Translations under genes and position numbers: made by a program
Source of the DNA: Rhodoferax sp.
GTDB lineage: Bacteria; Pseudomonadota; Gammaproteobacteria; Burkholderiales; Burkholderiaceae_C
Direction of reading: 5' to 3'
Length of the DNA: 64,000 bases
Assembly (NCBI RefSeq): GCF_028689295.1
Contig: NZ_JAQTWL010000005.1
Coordinates: 18,579 to 82,578, forward strand
Notes under the pieces: generated by a model
Told to the model about the DNA's origin: nothing
Seen by the model: the letters and a program-made list of their open reading frames with translations, nothing else
The model's database searches: none
Shown here: piece by piece, positions 1 to 8,067 of the stretch
How the letters are laid out: the number at the start of each line of letters is the position of its first letter
Position numbering within the stretch: position 1 is the first letter of the stretch

Positions 1-95
1 GCAGGATTGTGGGTCAAAAACAGCAGGTTGCCAAACCCGATCAGCAGCACCAGGATACCGACTACAAAACTGACCAGACTAAAAAATGTTTTCAT
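1..95 (-). CDS. partial small membrane protein, C-terminus off the window
   Basis: The first 31 codons of a leftward gene are visible. The start ATG at 95-93 is preceded by a GGAG ribosome site (minus strand TTGGAGTCATC). The peptide begins MKTFFSLVSFVVGILVLLIG and is almost entirely one hydrophobic segment, so it is a single-pass membrane protein or the first membrane segment of a larger one. No family is recognised. It lies 26 bases downstream of the next leftward gene and may be co-transcribed with it. Confidence 0.5.
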   Translation of the reverse strand, partial: MKTFFSLVSFVVGILVLLIGFGNLLFLTHNP

Positions 96-121
96 GATGA
101 CTCCAAAGTGGTGGCGTGACA

Positions 122-307
122 TCAATAAATGGCGGCAGCCGTTGACCTGGCTGCCACGATGTGCTTGTGCAGCAGGCGCTGGGCATGATGCTTGAACCAA
201 GTCATGCAGGTATTCCAGCCAGCCGAAAGAAACTCACCCAGTGCCTCGGAGCGTAGTTTTTGAGCTTGGCGAATGTGGGCTTCGATGTCTGAATATTGAT
301 ATTCCAT
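122..307 (-). CDS. small hypothetical protein, 61 aa
   Basis: The reading frame is open further upstream, but the ATG at 307 is chosen because AAAGGA lies 8 bases before it on the minus strand. The product starts MEYQYSDIEAHIRQAQKLRS, is probably helical, and has a basic His/Arg-rich second half with no signal peptide or membrane segment. I do not recognise the family. It is divergent from the LysR-type gene at 425 and shares a 117-base regulatory spacer with it, so it is a plausible target of that regulator. Confidence 0.55.
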   Translation of the reverse strand: MEYQYSDIEAHIRQAQKLRSEALGEFLSAGWNTCMTWFKHHAQRLLHKHIVAARSTAAAIY

Positions 308-356
308 GATGTTGGATCCTTTGCTGGTTAAATGCCCCTCTTGAGGACACGGTGCT

Positions 357-384
357 ACGATATCGTCAATGTTGCATTGCAACA
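357..384. promoter_or_regulatory. candidate LysR operator in divergent spacer
   Basis: The spacer between the small leftward gene and the LysR gene holds a perfect 15-bp interrupted palindrome, TGTTGCA-T-TGCAACA, at 370-384. A 10-bp palindrome ACGATATCGT lies just before it at 357-366. LysR regulators typically bind T-N11-A dyads in the spacer they share with a divergent gene, so this is the best candidate autoregulatory site. The assignment is inferred from position and symmetry only. Confidence 0.45.
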
Positions 385-424
385 AACGATCAATTTTCAG
401 CCGACAGATCAAAAAAAGTCATCC

Positions 425-1378
425 ATGCCCTACCGTTTGCCGCCCCTGAACGCCTTGCGTGCCTTTGAGGCGGCGGCACGTCATCTGAGCTTCAAGAACG
501 CGGCCCAGGAGCTGTCGGTCACGCCGACCGCCATCAGCCACCAGATCAAACTGCTGGAGGAGCACCTCGGTCTGCAGTTGTTCCACCGGCTGACGCGCGC
601 GCTGGAGCTCACGCCACAGGGCGAAGCCATGCTGCCCAAGGTGCGCGAGGGGCTGGAGTGCTTTGTCGCCGCGGTGGCCAGTGCCCATGAACGTGTCTCC
701 AGTGGTCGTCTGATCGTGGTGCTGCCGCCGTCTTTTGCCACCCGCTGGCTGGTGCCCCGGCTGCGCCGGTTCGCCCTGTCCGAGCCGTCGCTGAGCCTGC
801 ACGTGATTCGCTCGCTCCGCACCATCGACGGCGACCAGGCCTCGGGCGCTGCGTCGTTCGACCTTGCGGACCTGCGCCAGGAAGACTCGGTGGTGGTGAT
901 ACGCTTTGGCGCCGGGGTGTACCCGGGGTTTCAGGTGGACCGCATGTTCGGCTCCGACTACATTGCCGTTTGCAGCCCCAAATTGCTGGAAGTCGATCCA
1001 CCGCTGCGGGTGCTCGCCGACATGCGCCATCAGGTGTTGCTGCACGACCAGGCCACCGCCAGCGACCGCTCGGGACCGGGGTGGGACGAATGGTTCCGGC
1101 TGGCAGGGGTGACCGGGGTGGACAGCAATGCCGGCCCTCACTTCAGCGACTCCGGCCTGGCTTATGTGGCCGCGCTGGATGGCCTGGGGGTTGCGCTGGC
1201 CTCCAAACCCCTGGTGGCCACGGCCATCGCACAAGGCCGGCTGGTGGCGCCTTTCGATATTGCTGTTGGCCAAAAATTCGCCTACTACCTGGTTGTTCCG
1301 GCGGCGATTGCCGCGCGGCCAGCAGTGCAGGCCTTTCGCAAGTGGTTGCTCGAAGAAGCCAAGTCAGAGGAGAACTGA
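425..1378 (+). CDS. LysR-family transcriptional regulator, GcvA-like
   Basis: The 317-residue product starts MPYRLPPLNALRAFEAAARH, the usual N-terminus of the GcvA/AmpR-type LysR subgroup. A winged helix-turn-helix follows (about residues 6-65, with SFKNAAQELSVTPTAISHQI as the recognition region). A periplasmic-binding-like effector domain fills residues 90-305. The start at 425 is chosen because it gives the family-typical N-terminus; the longer frame from 332 adds an atypical extension. No clear ribosome site is visible. The target is unknown; the divergent 61-aa gene and the gene itself are the natural candidates. Confidence 0.85.
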   Translation: MPYRLPPLNALRAFEAAARHLSFKNAAQELSVTPTAISHQIKLLEEHLGLQLFHRLTRALELTPQGEAMLPKVREGLECFVAAVASAHERVSSGRLIVVLPPSFATRWLVPRLRRFALSEPSLSLHVIRSLRTIDGDQASGAASFDLADLRQEDSVVVIRFGAGVYPGFQVDRMFGSDYIAVCSPKLLEVDPPLRVLADMRHQVLLHDQATASDRSGPGWDEWFRLAGVTGVDSNAGPHFSDSGLAYVAALDGLGVALASKPLVATAIAQGRLVAPFDIAVGQKFAYYLVVPAAIAARPAVQAFRKWLLEEAKSEEN

Positions 1379-1382
1379 CGCC

Positions 1383-2417
1383 TCAGCTCCAGCGCCAGCC
1401 GCCCTGTGCGCTGATGGCCAACTGCTGCTTTTCTTCCGATGCAAGCCATGCGGTAATGGACTTGCCGGCCAAGTCATGACCGAGCACCAGGCGCACCTGG
1501 ACACCCCTATGCAAACGAGTGGCTGCCACGGTGTCGGTGGCTACCGGCAGGCGCGCCTGCAGCGCCTGCGCCGCCTCTGCCTGGCCCGACACATACTGGA
1601 TCTCGGTTTTTGCCTGCTTATAAGGCAGTGCATTGGTCAGCCGCGCAGTCTTGATCCCTTCGGTCGCCAGCCGATCAGCCGTGCGTCGCGCAAGTCTGCT
1701 GATGCCGACGCCATTCGACACTTCCAGGCGTGTGTCGCGCAGATCGGCACTGGCGGGCGCGGCCACTTTGGCGCTGGCGCTTGCCGGCACCTGCAACTCA
1801 AACACACTGGGCGCCACCACCACCAGGCGCGGTGCGTCCTTGTCCCCAGCCTCTGGCTGCCCGGCCAGTTCAGCAGACTGGCGTTTTGCCTTCGCATTGG
1901 CCAGCAACGCAAGGTTCTGCTGCGTCTGCGCATTGGACGGGTCCAGCGCACGCGCCTGGTTCAAGGCGATTTCAGCCTCGTCAAGTCGGCCAGCGCGCAG
2001 CAGGGTGTAGCCCGTGTTGTTGCGCACATGGGCGGCTCCAGGTGCCAGCACGCTGGCGCGGACAAAGAGCCTGAGGGCTTCGTCGGTGCGATCTGTCTGG
2101 GCATAAATGACTGCCAGCCCATTGAGCGCGCCCACATGTTCAGGCGTGATCTTCAGAACTTGCTCATAGCGCTGGCTGGCCAAAGCTAGCTGGCCAGCGC
2201 CATGCGCTGCCAGGCCCATGGTGAATTGGGCTGCGCTTGACGTTATCGATGCGCTGATGACGCTCGCCTGCGCCACCTTGACCGGCACCGCGCTGGCCTG
2301 GGCACGCGTCGGTGCCATGGCTGAGCCTGCCAGCGGGGTGCCCGACATGAGCGGGGCACAGCCCAGCAGCGCGCTCAGCAGGCAGATCGAGGCCACAGCG
2401 TTGAGTTTGAATTTCAT
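1383..2417 (-). CDS. tadD: TadD-like TPR lipoprotein with LytR_C domain
   Basis: This is the last gene of the tad operon. The 344-aa product has a lipoprotein signal peptide with lipobox LLGC (Cys about residue 20), so it should be anchored to the outer membrane. TPR repeats occupy about residues 75-190 (for example HVGALNGLAVIYAQTDRTDE and the next two helical pairs). The C-terminal 130 residues (LRDTRLEVSNGVGISRLARR onward) match the LytR C-terminal fold found in some TadD proteins. TadD is needed for Flp pilus assembly, probably as a pilotin-like factor for the secretin. The start at 2417 is set by the signal peptide; the frame extends upstream into tadC. Confidence 0.85.
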   Translation of the reverse strand: MKFKLNAVASICLLSALLGCAPLMSGTPLAGSAMAPTRAQASAVPVKVAQASVISASITSSAAQFTMGLAAHGAGQLALASQRYEQVLKITPEHVGALNGLAVIYAQTDRTDEALRLFVRASVLAPGAAHVRNNTGYTLLRAGRLDEAEIALNQARALDPSNAQTQQNLALLANAKAKRQSAELAGQPEAGDKDAPRLVVVAPSVFELQVPASASAKVAAPASADLRDTRLEVSNGVGISRLARRTADRLATEGIKTARLTNALPYKQAKTEIQYVSGQAEAAQALQARLPVATDTVAATRLHRGVQVRLVLGHDLAGKSITAWLASEEKQQLAISAQGGWRWS

Positions 2418-2445
2418 GACAGTCTCCTTGACAGATTGACATTGA

Positions 2446-3393
2446 TCAGCTGCCAGCAATGGTGGGAAGCAACACGCGGTAAATACTGATGACTGCCGGC
2501 CCCAAGAGCACCAGCATCAGCGCCGGGAAAATAAAGAAAATCAACGGGAACAGCAGCTTGAGCGGGATCTTGGCTGCCCGCTCTTCGGCCCGCAGACGGC
2601 GGTGCGTGCGCATGGTTTCGGCCTCGATGCGCAGCGCATCGGCCACGTTGGTGCCAAAGCGGTCCGACTGCACCAGCATGGCCACGAAAGAGGCGATGTC
2701 GTCCACCCCCGTGCGCAAGGCCAGGTTGCGCAAGGCCTGTTCGCGGTTGACGCCCATGCGCAGTTCCAGCGCCACCAGGTTGAGTTCGTCGGACAGCGCC
2801 GCGCTGCGCAACCCGATCTCGCTGGCGGCGCGGTTCATGGCAGCATCCAGCCCCAGGCCTGCTTCCACGCAGACCAGCATCATGTCGAGCGCATCGGGCA
2901 GGGCGTCCTCCAGCTCGCGCTTGCGCCGTTCGATCAGGTTGGCGAGCAGTCCGTTGGGCAGGTAGTAACCGATGGCAGCGGTCAGCAGCAGCACTATCAC
3001 GGTGGCGTTGACCGACATTTGCATCGAACTCACACCCTGGTACAGCACAAACAGGCCAGGCAGCCCCAGTGCCAGCACGGTCTTGGTGGCAAAGTAAATA
3101 GCCGGCCAGGCTGCCTCGCGCAGCCCGGCCTGCATGAAACGCACGCGCAGGCTGGACTCGTCCCACCCCGCCTTGGGCGTGGACAGCTTGGCCATGGGGC
3201 CAACCGCCTTGATCACCTTGGCCTGCCATTCGCTGCCCGCAATCAGGCTCTTTTCGCCACCAACCTCAGGACTGACCAATCGGTTCAGTCGCTGCCGCAG
3301 GGCGGAGTCGCGATCGAGCCAGAGCGTTGCCCCCCAAATTAGCCCCGTGACTGCCAAAAAGATCAATATCAGAATAAAAATTTGCATGTTCAT
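2446..3393 (-). CDS. tadC: TadC, inner-membrane platform protein of Flp pilus
   Basis: The 315-residue protein has an N-terminal membrane segment (about 5-27), two more near 105-150 and a C-terminal pair near 275-310. Between them lies a T2SF (GspF-like) cytoplasmic domain containing ELEDALPDALDMMLVCVEAG and LRNLALRTGVDDIASFVAML. With TadB it forms the platform through which the TadA ATPase drives pilin assembly. It follows tadB after 9 bases and has normal family length. Confidence 0.93.
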   Translation of the reverse strand: MNMQIFILILIFLAVTGLIWGATLWLDRDSALRQRLNRLVSPEVGGEKSLIAGSEWQAKVIKAVGPMAKLSTPKAGWDESSLRVRFMQAGLREAAWPAIYFATKTVLALGLPGLFVLYQGVSSMQMSVNATVIVLLLTAAIGYYLPNGLLANLIERRKRELEDALPDALDMMLVCVEAGLGLDAAMNRAASEIGLRSAALSDELNLVALELRMGVNREQALRNLALRTGVDDIASFVAMLVQSDRFGTNVADALRIEAETMRTHRRLRAEERAAKIPLKLLFPLIFFIFPALMLVLLGPAVISIYRVLLPTIAGS

Positions 3394-3402
3394 GATGGCC
3401 CC

Positions 3403-4377
3403 TCAGACCCGGATGTCGATAATCCGCCACATGGCAAAAATGCCGACGACCATCAGCACCATCGCGCCGATTACCAGCTTGATGCCCATCGTATCGGTGA
3501 ACAGCACCGCCATGTATTTTGGGTTCAGTAGCTGCACCACGCCAGCCACACAAAACGGCAGTGCCACCAGAATCCAGGCCGACAGCTTGCCTTCGGCCGC
3601 CAGCACCCGCACCTTGGCAAACAGTTTGAAGCGTTCGCGCACCAACTCGGCCAGTTTGCCCAGCAACTCGGCCAGATTGCCGCCCGTTTCGCGCTGAATG
3701 ATCACGGCCATCACAAAGTAACGCATGTCCGGACTCGGAACGCGGCTGGCCAGGTTGTTGAGCGCGCTGTCCACCGAGATGCCAAAACTGATTTCGTCAG
3801 AGGTAATCTTGAACTCGCTCGCAATCGGTTCCTGCGCCTCCGCACCCACCATGGCCAGCGCTGACGGAAACGCATGACCAGCGCGCAACGCCCGGCCGAT
3901 CAGGTCCATGGCGTCAGGCAACTGCGCTTCGATCTTGTGCAGCCGTTTGTTGCGCAGCAACACCAGCCGAAACAAGGGCAATAGCGCCAGCGCCAATATG
4001 ACCAGCAAAATGACAAAGACCGGCCATTGCAGCAACAGGCCCGCCACCAAGCCGCCCAGCGCCAAAAAGGCACATGCCGCCAGCAAGTGTGACACCGTCC
4101 CGGTGCTGCCGGCCTGCAGCAGCAACCGGTCCAAATGGTGCACGCGCGGCAGCAGCATCAGCAGGCGCTGCACGGATGGGGTGTGGCTGAGTACCCTTTC
4201 CTTGAATAGTTTGGCCTCGCCCTCGACGTGGCCACCGGCAGAAATGGCCCGCAACCGATCAGCCACCCGGCGCACCTCCGGGCTGCGGGTGTCGTTCCAG
4301 TAAGCGTAGATGCCCTCGAACAGCAGCACCACCGCCACAAAGCCGAGGATCAATAACAGTGAAAAGCTGTAGTCCAT
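3403..4377 (-). CDS. tadB: TadB, inner-membrane platform protein of Flp pilus
   Basis: The 324-aa product starts MDYSFSLLLILGFVAVVLLF. A T2SF domain carries the family motif around QLPDAMDLIGRALRAGHAFP and the later FVMAVIIQRETGGNLAELL, and membrane segments lie at both ends. It is a paralogue and partner of TadC. The ATG at 4377 lies 4 bases from the tadA stop, implying translational coupling; the longer frame to 4428 would overlap tadA and adds no recognisable sequence. Confidence 0.93.
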   Translation of the reverse strand: MDYSFSLLLILGFVAVVLLFEGIYAYWNDTRSPEVRRVADRLRAISAGGHVEGEAKLFKERVLSHTPSVQRLLMLLPRVHHLDRLLLQAGSTGTVSHLLAACAFLALGGLVAGLLLQWPVFVILLVILALALLPLFRLVLLRNKRLHKIEAQLPDAMDLIGRALRAGHAFPSALAMVGAEAQEPIASEFKITSDEISFGISVDSALNNLASRVPSPDMRYFVMAVIIQRETGGNLAELLGKLAELVRERFKLFAKVRVLAAEGKLSAWILVALPFCVAGVVQLLNPKYMAVLFTDTMGIKLVIGAMVLMVVGIFAMWRIIDIRV

Positions 4378-4381
4378 GATG

Positions 4382-5743
4382 TCACTCGTAAATAAGGGTG
4401 GGGTCAAAGGTTTCGTCAGACACCTCAAGGCCGTAGGACTTCAGCCGGTCCATGAACTTCGGCCGCACGCCGGTCGCCCTGAAGTGGCCCTTGACTGAGC
4501 CGTCGGGCGCAATGCCGGTCTGGTTGAAGTGGTAGATCTCCTGCATGGTGATGATGTCGCCTTCCATGCCGTTGATTTCCTGCAGGCTGATGATCTTGCG
4601 GCGCCCGTCGTTGAGCCGGGCTATCTGGATCACGGCCATGATGGCCGAGCTGATCTGCTGGCGCATCGCCTCCTGCGGCATGGCCACACCGCCGTAGCCG
4701 GCCATGTTTTCCAGCCGTGTGAGCGCGTCGCGCGGCGAGTTGGCGTGCACCGTGGCCATGGAACCCTCGTGGCCGGTGTTCATGGCCTGCATCATGTCCA
4801 GCACTTCGGCGCCCCGCACCTCTCCCACAATGATGCGGTCCGGGCGCATGCGCAGGCTGTTGCGCACCAGCGCCCGCTGGCTCACTTCGCCCTTGCCCTC
4901 GATGTTGGGCGGGCGGGTTTCCAGCCGCACCACATGCGGCTGCTGCAGTTGCAGCTCGGCGGCGTCTTCGATCGTCACGATGCGTTCGCTGTGCGGTATC
5001 GAGGCCGACAGCACGTTCAGCAGTGTGGTCTTGCCGGTGCCGGTACCACCCGAAATCAGGATGTTCATCTTGGCGCGCACCATGGCCGACAGCAATTGGC
5101 TCAGCACCGGCGTCAACGTGCGCTTATCGAGCAGGTCACTCATGGTCAGCGGCACTACGGCAAAGCGGCGAATGGAAAGCAGCGGGCCATCGAGTGCCAG
5201 CGGCGGAATGATCGCATTCACCCGCGAGCCGTCCGGCAGCCGCGCGTCCACCATCGGGCTCGATTCATCAATGCGCCGGCCCACGCGCGACACGATCTTG
5301 TCGATGATCTTCATCAGGTGATCATCATCAGAAAAGTTGACCTCGGTCTTTTGCAGCTTGCCGCTACGCTCGACGTACACCTGGTGCGGGCCATTGACCA
5401 GAATGTCGGAAATCGAAGGGTCAGCCAGCAGCGCCTCCAGCGGCCCCAGGCCCATGATCTCGTCGAGGATGTCCTGCACCAGTTGCTTGCGCCCCGGCGC
5501 GTTCAGTGCCACACCGGTCTCGTGCAGCAGCCGCTCCACCAGCAATCCTAGTTCTTCGCGCAGACGCTCGGGCTTCATCGCGCCCATCACAGTCAGGTCG
5601 ATCCGGCTCAGCAACTGGTTGTGCAAGCTGTCCTTGAGGCTGTGGTATTCGGTATGCGTGTAGGCGGCAGCGGGGTGCCCGCCGGCCGGCTCGGTCGGGG
5701 ATGACTTCAGCCGGAGTTCTTCTGCTTGTGATTGAAGGTCCAT
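4382..5743 (-). CDS. tadA: TadA/CpaF secretion ATPase of Flp pilus
   Basis: The 453-aa type II/IV secretion ATPase powers Flp pilin extrusion. Visible are Walker [11 protein letters not shown] (about residues 233-242), the Asp box [10 protein letters not shown], Walker B region [13 protein letters not shown] and the His box [18 protein letters not shown], all in canonical order after an N-terminal region with [18 protein letters not shown]. Length and motifs are those of an intact CpaF/TadA. It sits between tadZ and tadB with short gaps. Confidence 0.96.
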   Translation of the reverse strand: MDLQSQAEELRLKSSPTEPAGGHPAAAYTHTEYHSLKDSLHNQLLSRIDLTVMGAMKPERLREELGLLVERLLHETGVALNAPGRKQLVQDILDEIMGLGPLEALLADPSISDILVNGPHQVYVERSGKLQKTEVNFSDDDHLMKIIDKIVSRVGRRIDESSPMVDARLPDGSRVNAIIPPLALDGPLLSIRRFAVVPLTMSDLLDKRTLTPVLSQLLSAMVRAKMNILISGGTGTGKTTLLNVLSASIPHSERIVTIEDAAELQLQQPHVVRLETRPPNIEGKGEVSQRALVRNSLRMRPDRIIVGEVRGAEVLDMMQAMNTGHEGSMATVHANSPRDALTRLENMAGYGGVAMPQEAMRQQISSAIMAVIQIARLNDGRRKIISLQEINGMEGDIITMQEIYHFNQTGIAPDGSVKGHFRATGVRPKFMDRLKSYGLEVSDETFDPTLIYE

Positions 5744-5761
5744 GATGGTTCTCTCTTGGTA

Positions 5762-6934
5762 TTAAAGACTGCCCGTCAGCGTCGCCAACCAGCTTTTTTT
5801 AGGTTTCAGCGTCACTGGCGACAAATCATTGGCCCATGCTTGCAAGGCTTGCGTCACGGCGTCTTTGGGAGCCAGCATGGGCAGGGGAACCCCCTCGTTG
5901 ATCGACGCCATCACCGCCTCATAACTGGCCGGCACCGTGCGCGCCACCTTGGTCTGGGTGGCACGCTCCAGCTCATCGAGCCCGATGGCACCGTTTTTTT
6001 CATAGCGGTTCACCACCACATTCAATTTGCCCTGCCCATAGCCCAAACCCTCAAAGACGGTTTCGATGCGCTTGACGTTCTGAATCGCCGGCAGGGACAG
6101 TTGCAGAATCAGGTAAATGCGGGCAGCCATGTCGAGCGCCTTGATACTGGTCGGGTCCAGCGTGCGGCCCACGTCCAGAATGACAATGTCATACTGACTG
6201 AGCGCCAGTTCCAGAATTTTTTGCAGCACGGCTGGCGTGAGCGCGTCGATACGGTAAGGCAACAGCGGTGCGGCCAGCACATACAAATTCTCACGGGCGG
6301 CCAACACGCTGGACGCCAATAATGCGGCATCAAGCAAGTCACCTTGCCGGGCAATGTCCAGCACGCTGGAGCCCGGCTGGTGGTCGGTCACGTTGGCCAC
6401 CAAGTCGCCAAAAAACAGGTTCAGGTCCACCAGCAGCACTTTCTTGCCGGTGGCAGCCAGGGCATAGCCCAGGTTGCTGGCCAAAAACGTGCTCCCCGAG
6501 CCCCCCTTGGCGTTCAGAAAAGCGAGCAGCTCGCCCGTGTTTGCCACCAATCGCGAACTCAGCGACGCCGATTCACGCAGGTAGTCCACGGCGCTCAGCA
6601 CGCTGTTCTTGTTCAGGGGAGCAGGCAAGACATGACGCACACCCGCCTGCATGGCGCGCTTGAGCAGGTCAATGGACGGGTCGGGGCTGACCAGCAGCAC
6701 CATCACGCCGGGCACCCGCAAGGTGGCCGCCTCGATCTGCTCGAAGGCACCGCTGTCAGCCACCGGCAAATCCAGTAGCACCACATTGGGCTGGTCCTTT
6801 TGCATGACTGACAACAGGCGCTTGGCGTCACCCACATGCACATTGATCTCCACCCCCGCTGGTGTGACCAGTGTGGCAAGCAGCGCCTCGCGTTCTTGGG
6901 CGCTGGAGCAGATCAGGGAGGCTTTGAGGTTCAT
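5762..6934 (-). CDS. tadZ: TadZ/CpaE, atypical ParA/MinD-type localisation ATPase
   Basis: The product (390 aa from the ATG at 6934) has an N-terminal receiver-like domain (residues 1-120, QPNVVLLDLPVADSGAF resembling the phospho-acceptor strand) and a C-terminal ParA/MinD ATPase fold. The P-loop is AKGGSGSTFLASNLG: the usual GK[ST] lysine is replaced by serine, a deviation known in TadZ proteins. Later motifs VLLVDLNLFFGDL and YDIVILDVG are present. TadZ marks the pole or site where the Tad machine assembles. The frame to 6973 is open, but MNLKASLICSS is the better N-terminus. Confidence 0.9.
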   Translation of the reverse strand: MNLKASLICSSAQEREALLATLVTPAGVEINVHVGDAKRLLSVMQKDQPNVVLLDLPVADSGAFEQIEAATLRVPGVMVLLVSPDPSIDLLKRAMQAGVRHVLPAPLNKNSVLSAVDYLRESASLSSRLVANTGELLAFLNAKGGSGSTFLASNLGYALAATGKKVLLVDLNLFFGDLVANVTDHQPGSSVLDIARQGDLLDAALLASSVLAARENLYVLAAPLLPYRIDALTPAVLQKILELALSQYDIVILDVGRTLDPTSIKALDMAARIYLILQLSLPAIQNVKRIETVFEGLGYGQGKLNVVVNRYEKNGAIGLDELERATQTKVARTVPASYEAVMASINEGVPLPMLAPKDAVTQALQAWANDLSPVTLKPKKSWLATLTGSL

Positions 6935-6944
6935 GAGGGTGTCT

Positions 6945-7559
6945 TCATTCAGGAAGAGTTGGATCAAAGCCAAGGCTTTCGGCTGGCATCCGGACGGTGG
7001 ATAGGGGAATGCGCAGACCAGTCAAGTCGGTGGAATTGGTCCCGCTGCTTGAAAACAGGCCAATCATGGGTTTGAACGGAATCGATTTGCTCTTGTCGTC
7101 GCAAGTGGTTCCCGTGCTCAAGCAGACTTCGACAAAGCGGATGCACTCATCAAGCCGAGTGGCATCAAGGCAGGCGGCAATGTTGTCGGCGGGGCTGACA
7201 GGCATTTTCTTGACAGGCGCCACATCGCCATTAGTTTTGACATACAGGTACTGGATGACGACATTCGCGGTGGAGATTTCAGACGAGCCAGGCATAAAGC
7301 CACCATCAGTCTCGGCAAAAGCCGCAGAGCGCTTGATGGCTGCAATGGCAGTGCTGTCGTTGAAATCTGTCACCACCGCCTGCCGCGCGGCATTGCGGGT
7401 CATTTCCTGCGCCGTGTTCCAGAGGTACAGCAGGCGGCCGAACTCCATCGCGCCGAGCAGCAACAACAAGAACGGAATGGCGACCAAGGCGAATTCAACC
7501 GCAGCAACGCCACGCTGCAGCATTTTTGATGTGACATTGGCAAGCGGTGAGTTTTTCAT
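6945..7559 (-). CDS. tadF: TadE/TadF-like pseudopilin
   Basis: The 204-residue protein starts MKNSPLANVTSKMLQRGVAA. It has the TadE-like N-terminal motif RGVAAVEFALVAIPFLLLLL with the conserved Glu of a type IV prepilin-like hydrophobic helix, followed by a soluble domain with a Cys pair region (ACLDATRLDECIRFVEVCLS). TadE and TadF are minor pilins cleaved by TadV. This is the second of two TadE-like genes here, so TadF is the likely role; the E/F assignment is by position only. Confidence 0.8.
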   Translation of the reverse strand: MKNSPLANVTSKMLQRGVAAVEFALVAIPFLLLLLGAMEFGRLLYLWNTAQEMTRNAARQAVVTDFNDSTAIAAIKRSAAFAETDGGFMPGSSEISTANVVIQYLYVKTNGDVAPVKKMPVSPADNIAACLDATRLDECIRFVEVCLSTGTTCDDKSKSIPFKPMIGLFSSSGTNSTDLTGLRIPLSTVRMPAESLGFDPTLPE

Positions 7560-7567
7560 GGCACGCC

Positions 7568-8041
7568 TCAGTTCATGTAGCGCATGGTGGTGTGCGGCCC
7601 CAGCTGGATGCCGCCGAAACTGATCAAGCCGTCGGACCCGATAAATGGAAACCATTCACCCAGGTTCACGGTGAAGCCATCGATGCTGACCCTGACGTTG
7701 GCTGGCGCGGTGCCATCAGCGCAAGCGACTGAGTTGAACGCTTCATTCAGACATTGCACCAGCACATTGCCATTGGCAAGCGGCGGGCTAACGTTGGCCG
7801 CGTTGGCGCTGTCTTTGGTGATGGTGCGCGCCGCACCAAGCCCCTGGCTGCTGAGGGTTGCGGCGGGCCAGGAGGAGATCACACGCGCCCCATCCCGCGT
7901 GGCCTTGGTCAGTGCATCGGCATACCAGAAGGTGCGGCCGAATTCGACCATGCCGGCCATGATGAGCAGCATGATCACTAGCACGAAGGCGAATTCGACT
8001 GTGGCAGCACCTATCTGTGCTGGTCGCTTGATCGGCCGCAT
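7568..8041 (-). CDS. tadE: TadE-like pseudopilin
   Basis: From the ATG at 8041 the product is 157 aa, starting MRPIKRPAQIGAATVEFAFV, a typical TadE_like segment with the conserved Glu in the hydrophobic helix. The soluble part contains one Cys pair (VQCLNEAFNSVACADG). A GTG at 8071 overlaps the stop codon of the upstream gene (GTGA) and would add ten residues with an AGG upstream, so it is a real alternative start. The protein is probably processed by TadV and acts as a minor pilin. Confidence 0.8.
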   Translation of the reverse strand: MRPIKRPAQIGAATVEFAFVLVIMLLIMAGMVEFGRTFWYADALTKATRDGARVISSWPAATLSSQGLGAARTITKDSANAANVSPPLANGNVLVQCLNEAFNSVACADGTAPANVRVSIDGFTVNLGEWFPFIGSDGLISFGGIQLGPHTTMRYMN

Positions 8042-8067
8042 TTCATCTATGTGTTGAGGACGGGTGT

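Noticed and set aside
4529..5551. 340-aa frame antisense to tadA
   Set aside because: Shadow of the TadA ATPase, whose Walker motifs are intact.
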